Below, one piece after another: positions 24,216 through 33,746 of a DNA stretch of 64,000 bases (its first letter is position 1; every line of letters starts with the position of its first letter). The notes under the pieces were generated by a model. That model was not told the DNA's origin and made no database searches. It was given only the letters and a program-made list of their open reading frames with translations. The stretch covers positions 1 to 64,000 of the forward strand of contig NZ_PCOU01000028.1 in NCBI RefSeq assembly GCF_002979455.1, written 5' to 3'. This DNA is from Chryseobacterium sp. MYb7. GTDB lineage: Bacteria; Bacteroidota; Bacteroidia; Flavobacteriales; Weeksellaceae. Both the position numbers and the translations under genes were made by a program.

Positions 24216-26609
24216 ATGAAAAGAAGAATCAAACATGTAACGGTTCTTGGTTCAGGAATTATGGGAAGCGGGATCGCTGCTCACTTCGCCAACATCGGCG
24301 TGGAAGTATCACTCTTGGATATTGTTCCTTTTGAACTTACTGAAGCTGAACAGAAAAAAGGTTTGACCAAAGATGACAAGGTAGTAAGAAATAGAATTGC
24401 TTCCGAAAACTTTGAAAAACTAAAAAAAGCAAGTCCTGCACTCCTTTATTCACCAAAGTTTGCAGACAGAATCAAAATCGGAAACTTCGATGATGATTTA
24501 CCGAAAATAAAAAATACAGACTGGATTATTGAAGTAGTAGTAGAAAGACTTGATATCAAGAAGTCTGTATACGAAAAGATTGAACAGTTCAGAAAACCGG
24601 GTACCTTAATTTCTTCTAATACATCCGGTATTCCTATCCATTTCCTTACAGAAGGTAGAAGTGAGGATTTCAAAAAATACTTTGCAGGAACACACTTCTT
24701 CAACCCGGTAAGATACCTTCCTCTTTTAGAGATTATCCCTACTAACGATACAGCTCCTGAGATCATCGATTTCTATATGAATTACGGAGCAAAATTCTTA
24801 GGTAAAACAACTGTTTTAGCTAAAGATACTCCAGCTTTCATCGCGAACAGAATCGGTGTATTCTCTATGATGGATCTTCTTCACAACGTTCAAAAATTAG
24901 GACTTACCGTTTCTGATGTTGATAAATTAACAGGTCCTGTAATCGGTCGTCCAAAATCTGCTACGTTCAGAACAGCTGACGTTGTAGGTCTTGATACTTT
25001 GGTAATGGTAGCCAACGGAGTTCGTCAAAGCGGTGCGGAAGCGAACGACTTCAATGATGTATTTGCCCTTCCGGCTTATATCCAGAAAATGATGGATAAT
25101 AAATGGCTAGGTTCAAAAACAGAACAAGGTTTTTATAAAAAAGTGAAAAACGCAGAAGGAAAATCTGAAATTCACGGATTAAACCTTGATACTTTAGAGT
25201 ATGAACTTCAAGGAAAATCATCATTCCCTACTTTAGAATTAACAAAAGCTATAGATAAACCGATTGACAGATTCAAAGTATTAATTGGTGGTAAAGATAA
25301 AGCTGGTGAATTATACAGAAAATCTTTAGGCGCATTATTCGCTTATGTTTCTCACAAAGTTCCTGAAATCTCTGATGAAGTTTATAAAATTGACGATGCC
25401 ATGAGAGCCGGTTTCGGATGGGAAAACGGACCATTTGAAATCTGGGATGCTGTAGGTGTTCAGAAAGGTATAGAACTGGCAAAAGATGCAGGATATGAAG
25501 TTTCAAACTGGGTAAAAAATGTAGAAACTTTCTACAAAGTTAACGACGAAGGTCAAAGCATTTATGTTGACAAAAATTCAGGAGAATACAACAAAATTCC
25601 TGGTCAGGATGCATTCATCATCTTAGATAATATCAGAAAAAATAAAACGCTTTGGAGCAATTCCGGTGCTGCTATTGAAGATTTAGGAGATGGTATCATC
25701 AACTTCGAAATCCGTTCAAAAATGAACTCTCTTGGAGGCGAAGTTCTTGATGGATTAAACAGAGCGATTGATTTAGCTGAAAAAGACTACGACGGATTAG
25801 TAATTGGAAACCAAGGGGCTAACTTCTCTGTAGGAGCTAACCTTGCTATGATCCTTATGATGGCTATTGAGCAGGATTGGGATGACTTGAATATGGCAAT
25901 CGCTTATTTCCAAAAATCAATGATGAGAGTACGTTACTCTTCAATTCCTGTAGTTGTAGCTCCTCACGGTATGACTTTAGGTGGAGGATGCGAAATGACC
26001 ATGCATGCAGACCGAGTGGTTGCAGCCGCAGAAACATATATCGGACTTGTAGAAACCGGAGTGGGTGTAATCCCTGGTGGTGGTGGTACTAAAGAATTGA
26101 CTTTAAGAACTTCCAGAGAATTCCACAGCGATGATGTTAAAAATAACAGACTTCGTGATGCTTTCATGAACATCGCCATGGGTAAAGTAGCTACTTCCGC
26201 TTATGAAGCTTATGACATGGGAATCCTTGAAAAAGGGAAAGACATTGTTTCTGTAAGCAAAAACAGACAGATTGCTGAAGCTAAAAAAGTAGCAAAACTA
26301 CTAGCAGAACAAGGATATACTCAGCCAATCGAGCAAAAAGTAAAAGTTCTTGGTAAAGATGCATTAGGAATGTTCTACGTAGGAACGGACCAGATGCTAA
26401 CCGGAAACTTCATTTCTGCACACGATAAGAAAATTGCTGACAAACTGGCCAACGTAATGGTAGGTGGAAACTTATCTGAACCAACAGTTGTAACAGAACA
26501 ATATCTATTGAACCTTGAAAGAGAAACTTTCCTTCAGCTTTGTGGAGAAAGAAAAACTTTAGAGAGAATTCAGTATATGTTACAAAATGGAAAACCTTTG
26601 AGAAACTAA
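24216..26609 (+). CDS. fadN: 3-hydroxyacyl-CoA dehydrogenase / enoyl-CoA hydratase (FadN-type)
   Basis: The 797-residue bifunctional enzyme carries the dehydrogenase part first (NAD-binding GSGIMGSG at 12-19, catalytic His160 in GTHFFNPV) and the crotonase part at the C-terminus (Glu593 in GGGCEMTM and Glu613 in LVETGVG, 20 residues apart as in crotonases). This is the reverse of E. coli FadB and matches Bacillus FadN. It hydrates trans-2-enoyl-CoA and oxidises the 3-hydroxyacyl-CoA. The ATG at 24216 was chosen over an earlier in-frame one because it starts right before the NAD-binding strand. FadA and FadE follow, interrupted by a RAYT element. Confidence 0.95.
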   Translation: MKRRIKHVTVLGSGIMGSGIAAHFANIGVEVSLLDIVPFELTEAEQKKGLTKDDKVVRNRIASENFEKLKKASPALLYSPKFADRIKIGNFDDDLPKIKNTDWIIEVVVERLDIKKSVYEKIEQFRKPGTLISSNTSGIPIHFLTEGRSEDFKKYFAGTHFFNPVRYLPLLEIIPTNDTAPEIIDFYMNYGAKFLGKTTVLAKDTPAFIANRIGVFSMMDLLHNVQKLGLTVSDVDKLTGPVIGRPKSATFRTADVVGLDTLVMVANGVRQSGAEANDFNDVFALPAYIQKMMDNKWLGSKTEQGFYKKVKNAEGKSEIHGLNLDTLEYELQGKSSFPTLELTKAIDKPIDRFKVLIGGKDKAGELYRKSLGALFAYVSHKVPEISDEVYKIDDAMRAGFGWENGPFEIWDAVGVQKGIELAKDAGYEVSNWVKNVETFYKVNDEGQSIYVDKNSGEYNKIPGQDAFIILDNIRKNKTLWSNSGAAIEDLGDGIINFEIRSKMNSLGGEVLDGLNRAIDLAEKDYDGLVIGNQGANFSVGANLAMILMMAIEQDWDDLNMAIAYFQKSMMRVRYSSIPVVVAPHGMTLGGGCEMTMHADRVVAAAETYIGLVETGVGVIPGGGGTKELTLRTSREFHSDDVKNNRLRDAFMNIAMGKVATSAYEAYDMGILEKGKDIVSVSKNRQIAEAKKVAKLLAEQGYTQPIEQKVKVLGKDALGMFYVGTDQMLTGNFISAHDKKIADKLANVMVGGNLSEPTVVTEQYLLNLERETFLQLCGERKTLERIQYMLQNGKPLRN

Positions 26610-26615
26610 TGGGAA

Positions 26616-26640
26616 GCTCCGTAGGAGCGAACTGTTAATA
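26616..26640 (+). repeat. REP-like hairpin with CTGTTAAT tail (left outer)
   Basis: GCTCC-GTA-GGAGC (26616-26628) is followed by GAACTGTTAATA. The same fold and tail recur at 26666 in direct orientation, and inverted copies lie beyond the transposase at 27163 and 27214. Confidence 0.75.
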
Positions 26641-26665
26641 GCATGAATAATTTAAAAATTGGAGA

Positions 26666-26690
26666 GCCTCGTAGAGGCGACCTGTTAATG
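26666..26690 (+). repeat. REP-like hairpin with CTGTTAAT tail (left inner)
   Basis: GCCTC-GTA-GAGGC (26666-26678) is followed by GACCTGTTAATG, ending one base before the transposase ATG. Stem bases differ from the outer copy in a compensated way while the loop and tail are kept. Confidence 0.75.
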
Positions 26691-26691
26691 T

Positions 26692-27156
26692 ATGGCAAAC
26701 ACCTACACTCAGATTTATATTCAAATTGTTTTCGCTGTAAAAGGAAGACAAAATCTGATTTCAAAAGAAAACAGAGAAGAATTACATCAGTTTATTACAG
26801 GTATTGTTTCCAATAGAAATCAAAAATTATTCGCAGTTTTTGCAATGCCTGACCATGTACATATTCTTGTAAGTATGAATCCGACACTTGCGGTTTCAGA
26901 TTTAGTAAGAGATATTAAAGCGGGTTCTTCAAAATTCATCAATGAAAAAGGATGGGTAAATGGAAAATTCAATTGGCAGGAAGGATACGGAGCTTTTTCT
27001 TATTCTAAAAGCAGTGTTGATTCTGTTGTAAAATATATTTTAAATCAGGAAGAACATCATAAAAAGAAAACTTTTAGAGAAGAATATCTGGATTTTATGT
27101 CAAAATTTGAGATAGAATATGATCCAAAATATTTATTTGAATGGATTAATGATTAA
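26692..27156 (+). CDS. REP-associated tyrosine transposase (RAYT, Y1 HUH family)
   Basis: The 154-residue protein belongs to the IS200/IS605-like Y1 transposases. The HUH pair is His55-Val-His57 in AMPDHVHILV, and the likely nucleophile is Tyr115 in YILNQEEHH. RAYTs are domesticated single-strand DNA nucleases believed to cut and spread REP hairpins; they rarely move themselves. Four hairpins with matched tails flank the gene (26616, 26666, 27163, 27214), as in known RAYT loci. The gene has landed between fadN and fadA on the operon strand without interrupting either. Confidence 0.92.
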   Translation: MANTYTQIYIQIVFAVKGRQNLISKENREELHQFITGIVSNRNQKLFAVFAMPDHVHILVSMNPTLAVSDLVRDIKAGSSKFINEKGWVNGKFNWQEGYGAFSYSKSSVDSVVKYILNQEEHHKKKTFREEYLDFMSKFEIEYDPKYLFEWIND

Positions 27157-27162
27157 CAGATC

Positions 27163-27175
27163 GCTCCTACGGAGC
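27163..27175 (-). repeat. REP-like hairpin, inverted copy (right inner)
   Basis: GCTCC-TAC-GGAGC lies 6 bp after the transposase stop. Read on the minus strand it is identical to the 26616-26628 hairpin, including the following GA. Confidence 0.75.
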
Positions 27176-27204
27176 TCCACAAAAAGCAAAAACAAAGATC
27201 TATG

Positions 27205-27225
27205 AACAGTTTACCTCTACGAGGC
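27205..27225 (-). repeat. REP-like hairpin, inverted copy (right outer)
   Basis: CCTC-TAC-GAGG (27214-27224) with AACAG at 27205-27209, which is the complement of the CTGTT tail. It corresponds to the 26666 hairpin with minor changes. Confidence 0.65.
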
Positions 27226-27260
27226 AAAAATTCTTAAAACAATTTAATTAAACAAAAAAA

Positions 27261-28439
27261 ATGAAAACAGCATACATAGTAAAAGGTTTCAGAACTGCCG
27301 TTGGAAAAGCTCCAAAAGGAAGTTTAAGATTTACAAGACCTGATGTAATGGCGGCTACCGTTATTGAAAAATTAATGGCTGAGCTACCACAATTAGATAA
27401 AAACAGAATTGACGACCTTATCGTAGGAAATGCAATGCCAGAAGCTGAACAAGGGCTGAACGTTGCACGTCTGATCTCTTTGATGGGATTAAATACTGAT
27501 AAAGTTCCGGGAGTAACTGTAAACAGATACTGTGCTTCAGGAAGTGAAGCTATTGCTATTGCTTCTGCAAAAATTCAGGCTGGCATGGCAGACTGTATCA
27601 TCGCGGGTGGTACTGAATCTATGTCATACATTCCGATGGGAGGTTATAAGCCAGTTCCTGAAACGGATATCGCAAAAACAAACCCTGATTATTATTGGGG
27701 AATGGGATATACTGCGGAAGAAGTTGCAAAACAATATAATATTAACAGAGAAGAACAGGATCAGTTTGCTTTTGAATCTCATATGAAGGCTTTAAAAGCT
27801 AATCAGGAAGGAAAATTTGCCAACCAGATTGTTTCGATTCCTGTAGAATATAATTTCCTGGACGAAAATCAGAAACTGCAGACTAAAAAGTTTGATTTTT
27901 CAGTAGATGAAGGGCCTAGAGCAGATACTTCTTTAGCTGGTTTAGCAAAATTAAGACCTGTATTTGCCAACGGAGGAAGCGTAACTGCCGGAAACTCTTC
28001 TCAAATGAGTGATGGAGCAGCTTTCGTAATGGTAATGAGTGAGGAAATGGTGAAAGAATTAGGACTGGAGCCTGAAGCAAGATTAGTAGCTTATGCTGCT
28101 GCCGGATTAGAACCAAGAATCATGGGAATGGGTCCCATCTATGCTATTCCAAAAGCTTTGAAACAGGCAGGTTTAGAATTAAAGGATATTGACTTGATCG
28201 AGCTTAACGAAGCTTTCGCCTCTCAATCTGTTGCTATCAAAAAAGAATTAGGATTAAATCCTGATATTTTAAATGTAAACGGAGGAGCAATCGCCCTTGG
28301 ACACCCGCTTGGATGTACAGGAACAAAACTTACCGTTCAGCTTCTTGACGAAATGAGAAGACGTGGCAACAAGTACGGAATGGTTTCTATGTGCGTGGGA
28401 ACAGGTCAGGGAGCAGCTTCTATTTTTGAACTACTTTAA
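27261..28439 (+). CDS. fadA: Acetyl-CoA acyltransferase (3-ketoacyl-CoA thiolase)
   Basis: The 392-residue thiolase has the canonical catalytic residues: Cys91 in NRYCASGSEA, His348 in ALGHPLG and Cys378 in MCVGTGQG. It cleaves 3-ketoacyl-CoA with CoA to release acetyl-CoA, the last step of each beta-oxidation turn. Position between fadN and fadE points to degradation, not biosynthesis. The RAYT element and its hairpins occupy the 650 bp between fadN and this gene, so its expression may depend on read-through past those hairpins. Confidence 0.96.
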   Translation: MKTAYIVKGFRTAVGKAPKGSLRFTRPDVMAATVIEKLMAELPQLDKNRIDDLIVGNAMPEAEQGLNVARLISLMGLNTDKVPGVTVNRYCASGSEAIAIASAKIQAGMADCIIAGGTESMSYIPMGGYKPVPETDIAKTNPDYYWGMGYTAEEVAKQYNINREEQDQFAFESHMKALKANQEGKFANQIVSIPVEYNFLDENQKLQTKKFDFSVDEGPRADTSLAGLAKLRPVFANGGSVTAGNSSQMSDGAAFVMVMSEEMVKELGLEPEARLVAYAAAGLEPRIMGMGPIYAIPKALKQAGLELKDIDLIELNEAFASQSVAIKKELGLNPDILNVNGGAIALGHPLGCTGTKLTVQLLDEMRRRGNKYGMVSMCVGTGQGAASIFELL

Positions 28440-28470
28440 ACAGAGACTATAATAAGAAAAAAGATAAAGA

Positions 28471-28532
28471 GAGAATAGACAGATAGAAAATAGACCACAG
28501 TAACAATCTATCATTTATTCGTCTATTATCTC
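28471..28532. repeat. Imperfect inverted repeat between fadA and fadE
   Basis: GAGAATAGAC (28471-28480) pairs with GTCTATTATCTC (28521-28532) with one bulge, and an inner AGATAG/CTATC pair extends it. It resembles the TAGA-rich inverted repeat at 15404-15467. Confidence 0.45.
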
Positions 28533-28565
28533 AATATCTCAAAAAATTAAATAACAAAATAACAT

Positions 28566-30341
28566 ATGGCTACATTAAAAGGCGGGGAATTCCTGATCAA
28601 ACAAATTCCTGCAAACGAAATTTTCAGTATTGAAGAACTGAACGAAGAACAAAAAATGCTTCGTGATTCTGCGAAAGAATTTATCGACAGAGAAGTAGTT
28701 CCTCAAAAAGAACGTTTTGAGAAGAAAGATTATGCATTTACTGAAGAGACAATGCGTAAATTGGGTGAAATGGGAATGCTTGGTATCGCTGTTCCTGAAG
28801 AATACGGAGGTCTTGGAATGGGCTTTGTAACAACAATGCTTGCTTGTGACTATATTTCCGGAACTACAGGTTCATTGGCTACGGCTTATGGAGCACACAC
28901 AGGCATCGGCACTCTTCCTATCGTTCTTTATGGAACTGAGGAGCAAAAGAAAAAATACCTTCCGGATTTAGCAGCGGGAACAAAGTTTGGAGCTTATTGT
29001 TTAACAGAACCGGATGCTGGTTCTGATGCCAATTCTGGAAAGACAAAAGCAAAACTTTCCGAAGACGGAAAACATTATATCATCAACGGGCAGAAAATGT
29101 GGATCTCTAATGCAGGATTTGCAGATACATTTACATTATTCGCCAAAATTGATGATGATAAAAATATTACAGGTTTTGTGATCAACAGATCTGAGCTTGA
29201 AAATCCTGAAAGTTTAACTTTTGGAGAAGAAGAGCACAAATTAGGTATCCGTGCTTCTTCTACCCGTCAGGTTTTCTTCAATGATATGAAGATTCCTGTG
29301 GAAAATCTTTTAGGAGAAAGAAACAATGGTTTCAAGATCGCTTTAAATGCATTGAACGTTGGCCGTATCAAATTGGCAGCCGCTTGTCTTGATGCACAGA
29401 GAAGAATCTTAAACCACTCTATTCAGTATTCTAACGAAAGAAAACAGTTTGGTGTTTCTATTGCAACTTTCGGAGCGATCAGAAAGAAAATCGCAGAAAT
29501 GGCAACCGGAGTTTTCGTAAGTGAAGCAGGTTCTTACAGAGCAGCTAAAGACGTTCAGGATAAAATAGATGAATTAGTAGCAGCTGGATTAAGCCACCAG
29601 GAAGCAGAATTGAAAGGTGTTGAAGAATTCGCAGTAGAATGTTCAATCCTAAAAGTATTTGTCTCTGACCTTGCTCAGCACACTGCGGACGAAGGAATCC
29701 AGGTGTATGGAGGTATGGGATTCTCTGAAGATACTCCGATGGAAGCTGCATGGAGAGATTCAAGAATTTCAAGAATCTATGAAGGTACCAACGAAATCAA
29801 CAGATTATTAGCGGTAGGAATGCTTATTAAAAGAGCAATGAAAGGCGAATTAGATCTTTTATCTCCTGCAATGGCAATCAGCAAAGAATTGATGGGTATC
29901 CCTTCATTTGAAGTTCCTGATTATTCAGAATTCATGAGTGAAGAAAAAGCAATTATCGCTAATCTTAAGAAAGTATTCTTAATGGTTTCCGGTGCTGCTC
30001 TTCAGAAATACATGATGGATATTGAAAAACAACAGCATTTATTATTGAATGCATCTGAAATCCTTAACCAGATTTATATGGCAGAATCTGCAGTATTAAG
30101 AGCAGAGAAACACTTCTCTCCTGAGTCTGTCGAAGCAGCTATGGCTCAATTGAACCTTTACAAAGCTGTTGAGAAAATCATCACTGCCGCTAAAGAAGGA
30201 ATCATTTCTTTTGCTGAAGGAGATGAGCAGAGAATGATGCTTTCTGGATTAAGAAGATTCACAAAGTATACCAACCACCCGAATGTAGTAGCACTTACTG
30301 AAAAAGTAGCCGCTCACTATATCGAGAAAGGAGCTTATTAG
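28566..30341 (+). CDS. fadE: Acyl-CoA dehydrogenase
   Basis: The 591-residue flavoenzyme oxidises acyl-CoA to trans-2-enoyl-CoA, the first step of beta-oxidation. FAD-binding motifs YCLTEPDAGSDA and KMWISNAGFADTF are present, and the general base is Glu406 in YEGTNEIN. A C-terminal helical extension of about 150 residues past the core matches the longer, ETF-linked type found with FadN and FadA in Gram-positive and Bacteroidota operons. The strong terminator at 30366 closes the operon. Confidence 0.95.
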   Translation: MATLKGGEFLIKQIPANEIFSIEELNEEQKMLRDSAKEFIDREVVPQKERFEKKDYAFTEETMRKLGEMGMLGIAVPEEYGGLGMGFVTTMLACDYISGTTGSLATAYGAHTGIGTLPIVLYGTEEQKKKYLPDLAAGTKFGAYCLTEPDAGSDANSGKTKAKLSEDGKHYIINGQKMWISNAGFADTFTLFAKIDDDKNITGFVINRSELENPESLTFGEEEHKLGIRASSTRQVFFNDMKIPVENLLGERNNGFKIALNALNVGRIKLAAACLDAQRRILNHSIQYSNERKQFGVSIATFGAIRKKIAEMATGVFVSEAGSYRAAKDVQDKIDELVAAGLSHQEAELKGVEEFAVECSILKVFVSDLAQHTADEGIQVYGGMGFSEDTPMEAAWRDSRISRIYEGTNEINRLLAVGMLIKRAMKGELDLLSPAMAISKELMGIPSFEVPDYSEFMSEEKAIIANLKKVFLMVSGAALQKYMMDIEKQQHLLLNASEILNQIYMAESAVLRAEKHFSPESVEAAMAQLNLYKAVEKIITAAKEGIISFAEGDEQRMMLSGLRRFTKYTNHPNVVALTEKVAAHYIEKGAY

Positions 30342-30365
30342 TCTTTAATAACATAAATTTGATTC

Positions 30366-30393
30366 AGCGTCTCAAAAATTGAGACGCTTTTTT
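30366..30393 (+). terminator. Terminator of the fad operon
   Basis: AGCGTCTC (30366-30373) and GAGACGCT (30381-30388) pair around AAAAATT and run into T residues. Confidence 0.9.
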
Positions 30394-30485
30394 ATATGTG
30401 CCGATAATGACAGCCATTGAAATTACTGACATCCAGTGGTTTTATTCAAAAAAAATTATTATTTTTATTTAAAATTATCAAACAC

Positions 30486-30797
30486 ATGAAAATTATATTA
30501 TTTCCCCTACTCCTTATATCGGCTGCTCTGACAGCACAAAAACGGGATAAACTAATACCTCTTCCTAAAGCAGATACCGCAAAAATTCAGAATAAAGATT
30601 TGTTTAAAAATTTTGGACTGACTTCTACTCAGCAGCAGAAAGGACTGTATAAAATGCTGGTAAAAAAGCCTGGTGATACAATCACATATCTTGCATTAAA
30701 AGAACCTTCAAAGGACTATTCACAATACAAAATTTTAAATGCCATCACCCCGGACAAAATCCAGGTGAATCCTCAAAAACTAATACCATCCAAATAA
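30486..30797 (+). CDS. Small secreted protein of unknown function
   Basis: The 103-residue product has a Sec signal peptide (MKIILFPLLLISAALTA, then QKRDK) and a short basic mature domain without cysteine. A longer reading from 30417 was rejected because it would bury the signal peptide. No family recognised. The YegP-like gene follows after 28 bp and they may be co-transcribed. Confidence 0.65.
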   Translation: MKIILFPLLLISAALTAQKRDKLIPLPKADTAKIQNKDLFKNFGLTSTQQQKGLYKMLVKKPGDTITYLALKEPSKDYSQYKILNAITPDKIQVNPQKLIPSK

Positions 30798-30825
30798 TCA
30801 CAAAACCAAACTCAAAACTATTACC

Positions 30826-31161
30826 ATGGGAAAATTTATCATCTCTAAAAGGACAAACGGAGACTTTCAGTTTAACCTTAAAGCAGGAAACGGACAGGTT
30901 ATTTTAACCAGTCAGGGATACAGTACAAAGCCATCCTGCGAAAACGGAATCGGATCTGTGAAAACCAACTCACAGGAAGATTCAAAATTTGAAAGAAACA
31001 CCGCCAATGACGGCAGATCTTATTTTAATCTTAAAGCAGGAAACGGACAAATCATAGGAACCAGCCAGATGTATGAATCTGACAACGGTATGGAAAATGG
31101 CATAGAATCCGTAAAAAACAATGCTCCACACGCACCTGTAGAGGATGAAAGCAATTCATAA
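30826..31161 (+). CDS. YegP family protein (tandem DUF1508)
   Basis: The 111-residue protein consists of two copies of the DUF1508 unit. FQFNLKAGNGQVILTSQGY (residues 14-32) and YFNLKAGNGQIIGTSQMY (66-83) are obvious duplicates, each followed by a C/NGIxSVK segment. DUF1508/YegP proteins are small basic beta-sheet proteins of unknown biochemical role, found in most Bacteroidota and Proteobacteria. It is closed by a terminator at 31184. Confidence 0.9.
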   Translation: MGKFIISKRTNGDFQFNLKAGNGQVILTSQGYSTKPSCENGIGSVKTNSQEDSKFERNTANDGRSYFNLKAGNGQIIGTSQMYESDNGMENGIESVKNNAPHAPVEDESNS

Positions 31162-31183
31162 AATCATCTGAAATAATTTTAAT

Positions 31184-31213
31184 AAAAATGCCTTAGTTTT
31201 TAAGGCATTTTTT
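31184..31213 (+). terminator. Terminator after the YegP-like gene
   Basis: AAATGCCTT and AAGGCATTT form the stem around AGTTTTT, with a T run behind it. The -7 box of the next gene directly follows. Confidence 0.85.
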
Positions 31214-31220
31214 ATTTTTG
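31213..31220 (+). promoter_or_regulatory. Candidate -7 box of the HD hydrolase gene
   Basis: TATTTTTG matches TAnnTTTG and lies 20 bp before the ATG at 31241. Confidence 0.5.
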
Positions 31221-31240
31221 TATTCTATTTTTCATTAGCA

Positions 31241-31687
31241 ATGACAAAAGAAGAATTACTGAACAAAGCAATCAAAATAGCCGATAAGGCTCATAAAGGA
31301 CAAACTGATAAATACCATGCTCCATACATTGGCCACGTAATGCGTGTAATGAATTATGGTAAAACACTGGACGAAAAAATTGTAGGGGTTCTACACGATG
31401 TTGTAGAAGATCATCCATTGGAATTCAGCCTTGATTATTTAAGATCTGAAGGATTTCCTGAATATATTATTTTCGCCATCAGCTGTCTTACCAAATTTGA
31501 TCCTGAAGAAGATTATGATGAATTTATTAAAAGAACAGAAAGATCACTCCTTTCCGTTGCTGTAAAGCTGAATGACCTTCGTGACAATATGGACCTTAGA
31601 AGAGTAAACAGAGAACTTACTCCTAAAGACATCAAAAGATTCAATAAATACCTGAAAGCCTATCGTTACCTGATAGAGAAATATTAA
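31241..31687 (+). CDS. Small HD-domain hydrolase, SpoT/MESH1-like
   Basis: This 148-residue single-domain HD protein has the metal-ligand pattern of (p)ppGpp hydrolases. HKGQTDKYHAPYIGHVMRV supplies the first histidines, VGVLHDVVEDH is the HD pair and VKLNDLRDNM the distal aspartate; SpoT and MESH1 have very similar segments. There is no synthetase or regulatory domain, so it could be a small alarmone hydrolase, or an HD nucleotidase with another substrate. The M48 protease gene follows after 11 bp, likely in one transcript. Confidence 0.75.
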   Translation: MTKEELLNKAIKIADKAHKGQTDKYHAPYIGHVMRVMNYGKTLDEKIVGVLHDVVEDHPLEFSLDYLRSEGFPEYIIFAISCLTKFDPEEDYDEFIKRTERSLLSVAVKLNDLRDNMDLRRVNRELTPKDIKRFNKYLKAYRYLIEKY

Positions 31688-31698
31688 TAAAAAACACA

Positions 31699-33746
31699 AT
31701 GACTAATAACCTACCCAAAATTTCATCGGCTTATCAATCTAAGCTGATTTCTGCTATTGTATCCATTTCAGTTTTTTCCTGATCTATCTGATACTGATAC
31801 TCGCCTCCCTCCTGATGATATTTTTATTAGGATACGGAGCTGTAAAGATGCTAAGTGTTTCTATCAATTATTTTACAGTTTTAGGAGCAGCGGGGCTCTT
31901 GAGTGTAGGCGTTTTTGTGTTTATATTTCTTGTTAAATTTATTTTCAGAAAAAACCATTACAGTACACGTCATTTGCTGGAAGTGAACAGATCTCACCAG
32001 CCCGAACTGTTTGCTATTATTGATGAAATTGTAGCTGAAACAAAGGTAAAAGCTCCGCAAAAAGTTTTTATTTCTCCGGATGTGAATGCTAGTGTAAGCT
32101 ATAATTCTATTTTCTGGAGCATGTTTCTGCCAGTAAAGAAAAATTTAACAATTGGTCTTGGGCTTATCAACACTACAAGTGTAGGAGAATTAAGAACAAT
32201 TCTCGCTCACGAATTTGGACATTTCTCTCAAAGAAGTATGAAAGTGGGCGGTTATGTGAATCAGGCTGAAAAAATAATTTTCGAAACCGTTTACAACAAT
32301 AAAGATTACGAAAATTTCATCATGGAATTTTCAGGAGGAAATGCTATTTTTAAAGTTTTTGGTTTGATTTCGGTCAGTTTCATTAATGCATTTCAGTCTG
32401 CTCTTAAAAGTATGTCTAATTTTCTTTTCAAAAATCATGCTTCTCTGCAAAGAGAGATGGAATACCATGCAGATGCTATTTCAACCTATATCACCAATCC
32501 TGAGGAGCAGACTTTATCTTTATTGAGGCTGGAATTAAGTGATGTAGCTTTTAATAATTCTTTTAATTTTTACGTTGAAAGCAATCAAAAATACCTTCCA
32601 AAAGATCTATACAAGAATCAGTTTTCTTTAATGAAAATTTTATCCAAAAGGAATAATCACCCCTACGTAAACGGACTTCCCAAAATAGATGCTGAAGACC
32701 TTACCCGTTATAATAAATCCAGAATAGAAATTGAAGATCAGTGGACCTCACATCCTGACATTTTAAAAAGAATTGAAAGGATAAAAACAAACGCAACCAG
32801 AAATGCAGCCACAGACCACAGATACGCTAAAGAGATCATCAGTGGATTTGATAAGATCTGCGAAATCATGACCTCAAAATATCTGACTTTACGCACAGTG
32901 AAAAACGTAGGTGAAGTGATTGAGGATGAAACTTTCATCAAATTGTATCTGGATAATAATATCTATAAGACCTTCACGGCAAATTTCAACGGATACTACG
33001 AAAGACACAATCCTATCATAGAAAATATTGAATCTTTAATTTCTGATACTTCCTCTCATCATAATGGAGATTTGTTCAGTGATAAAAAAGTATCTTTAGT
33101 TTACGAAAAATCAGGAATAGAAGGTGATATTCAAACACTGCAATATCTGGCTTCCTACCCGAAAGAAATAAAAACATTCAGATTTGATGGCACTTTATAC
33201 AAAGCGAAAGACGCTTCAAGTCTTATTCCTAAACTGGAAAGTGAACTCAGAAGGGTAAAAGAAGAACTTCTGGAAAATGACAAAGCCATTTTTCAGCATT
33301 ATTACCATATTTCCAATGAAGATATTAAGAAAAAACTTCTTAGCAAGTACCGGAATTTTGCAGTATTAGACAGAGAGTTCGATGTATTCCAGAAAAGTCT
33401 TAATGATTTTACAGTACACCTGCAGTTTATGGCTGTTACATTACCCTTTGAGGAAATCCGTCAACACAGAGCTAAACTGTTGAAAGCGGAAGAACCTTTT
33501 AAGCTAAAGACTAAAGAACTGATCGAAACCTCAGCCTACAAAGAAGCTTTAAAGATTGAAGACAAAATCCTCTTACAAGAATTTGTAAACTCTGAGTATA
33601 TTTATTTCAATAAAGACAAGTACCTTGAGCATGAAGTAAACTCCATCTCATTAGTCATTGAAAAATACCGGGCATTACTGAATGATCATTATCTTAATTC
33701 TAAACTTGAATTGCTAAACTTTCAGGCAGATTTAAACAAAAATTAA
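31699..33746 (+). CDS. M48-family metalloprotease with an N-terminal frameshift
   Basis: The main frame (from ATG 31815, 643 residues) has the zinc site HEFGH (132-136) and third ligand in REMEYHAD, after hydrophobic segments, as in HtpX/M48 membrane proteases. The frame goes back into sequence without a start. A start at 31699 in another frame gives MTNNLPKISSAYQSKL and a membrane segment but stops at 31780-31782. Adding one T to the T6 run (31772-31777) would join both into a protein of about 682 residues with an extra membrane segment. The current product is truncated from an internal start, or the gene is switched off. Confidence 0.8.
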
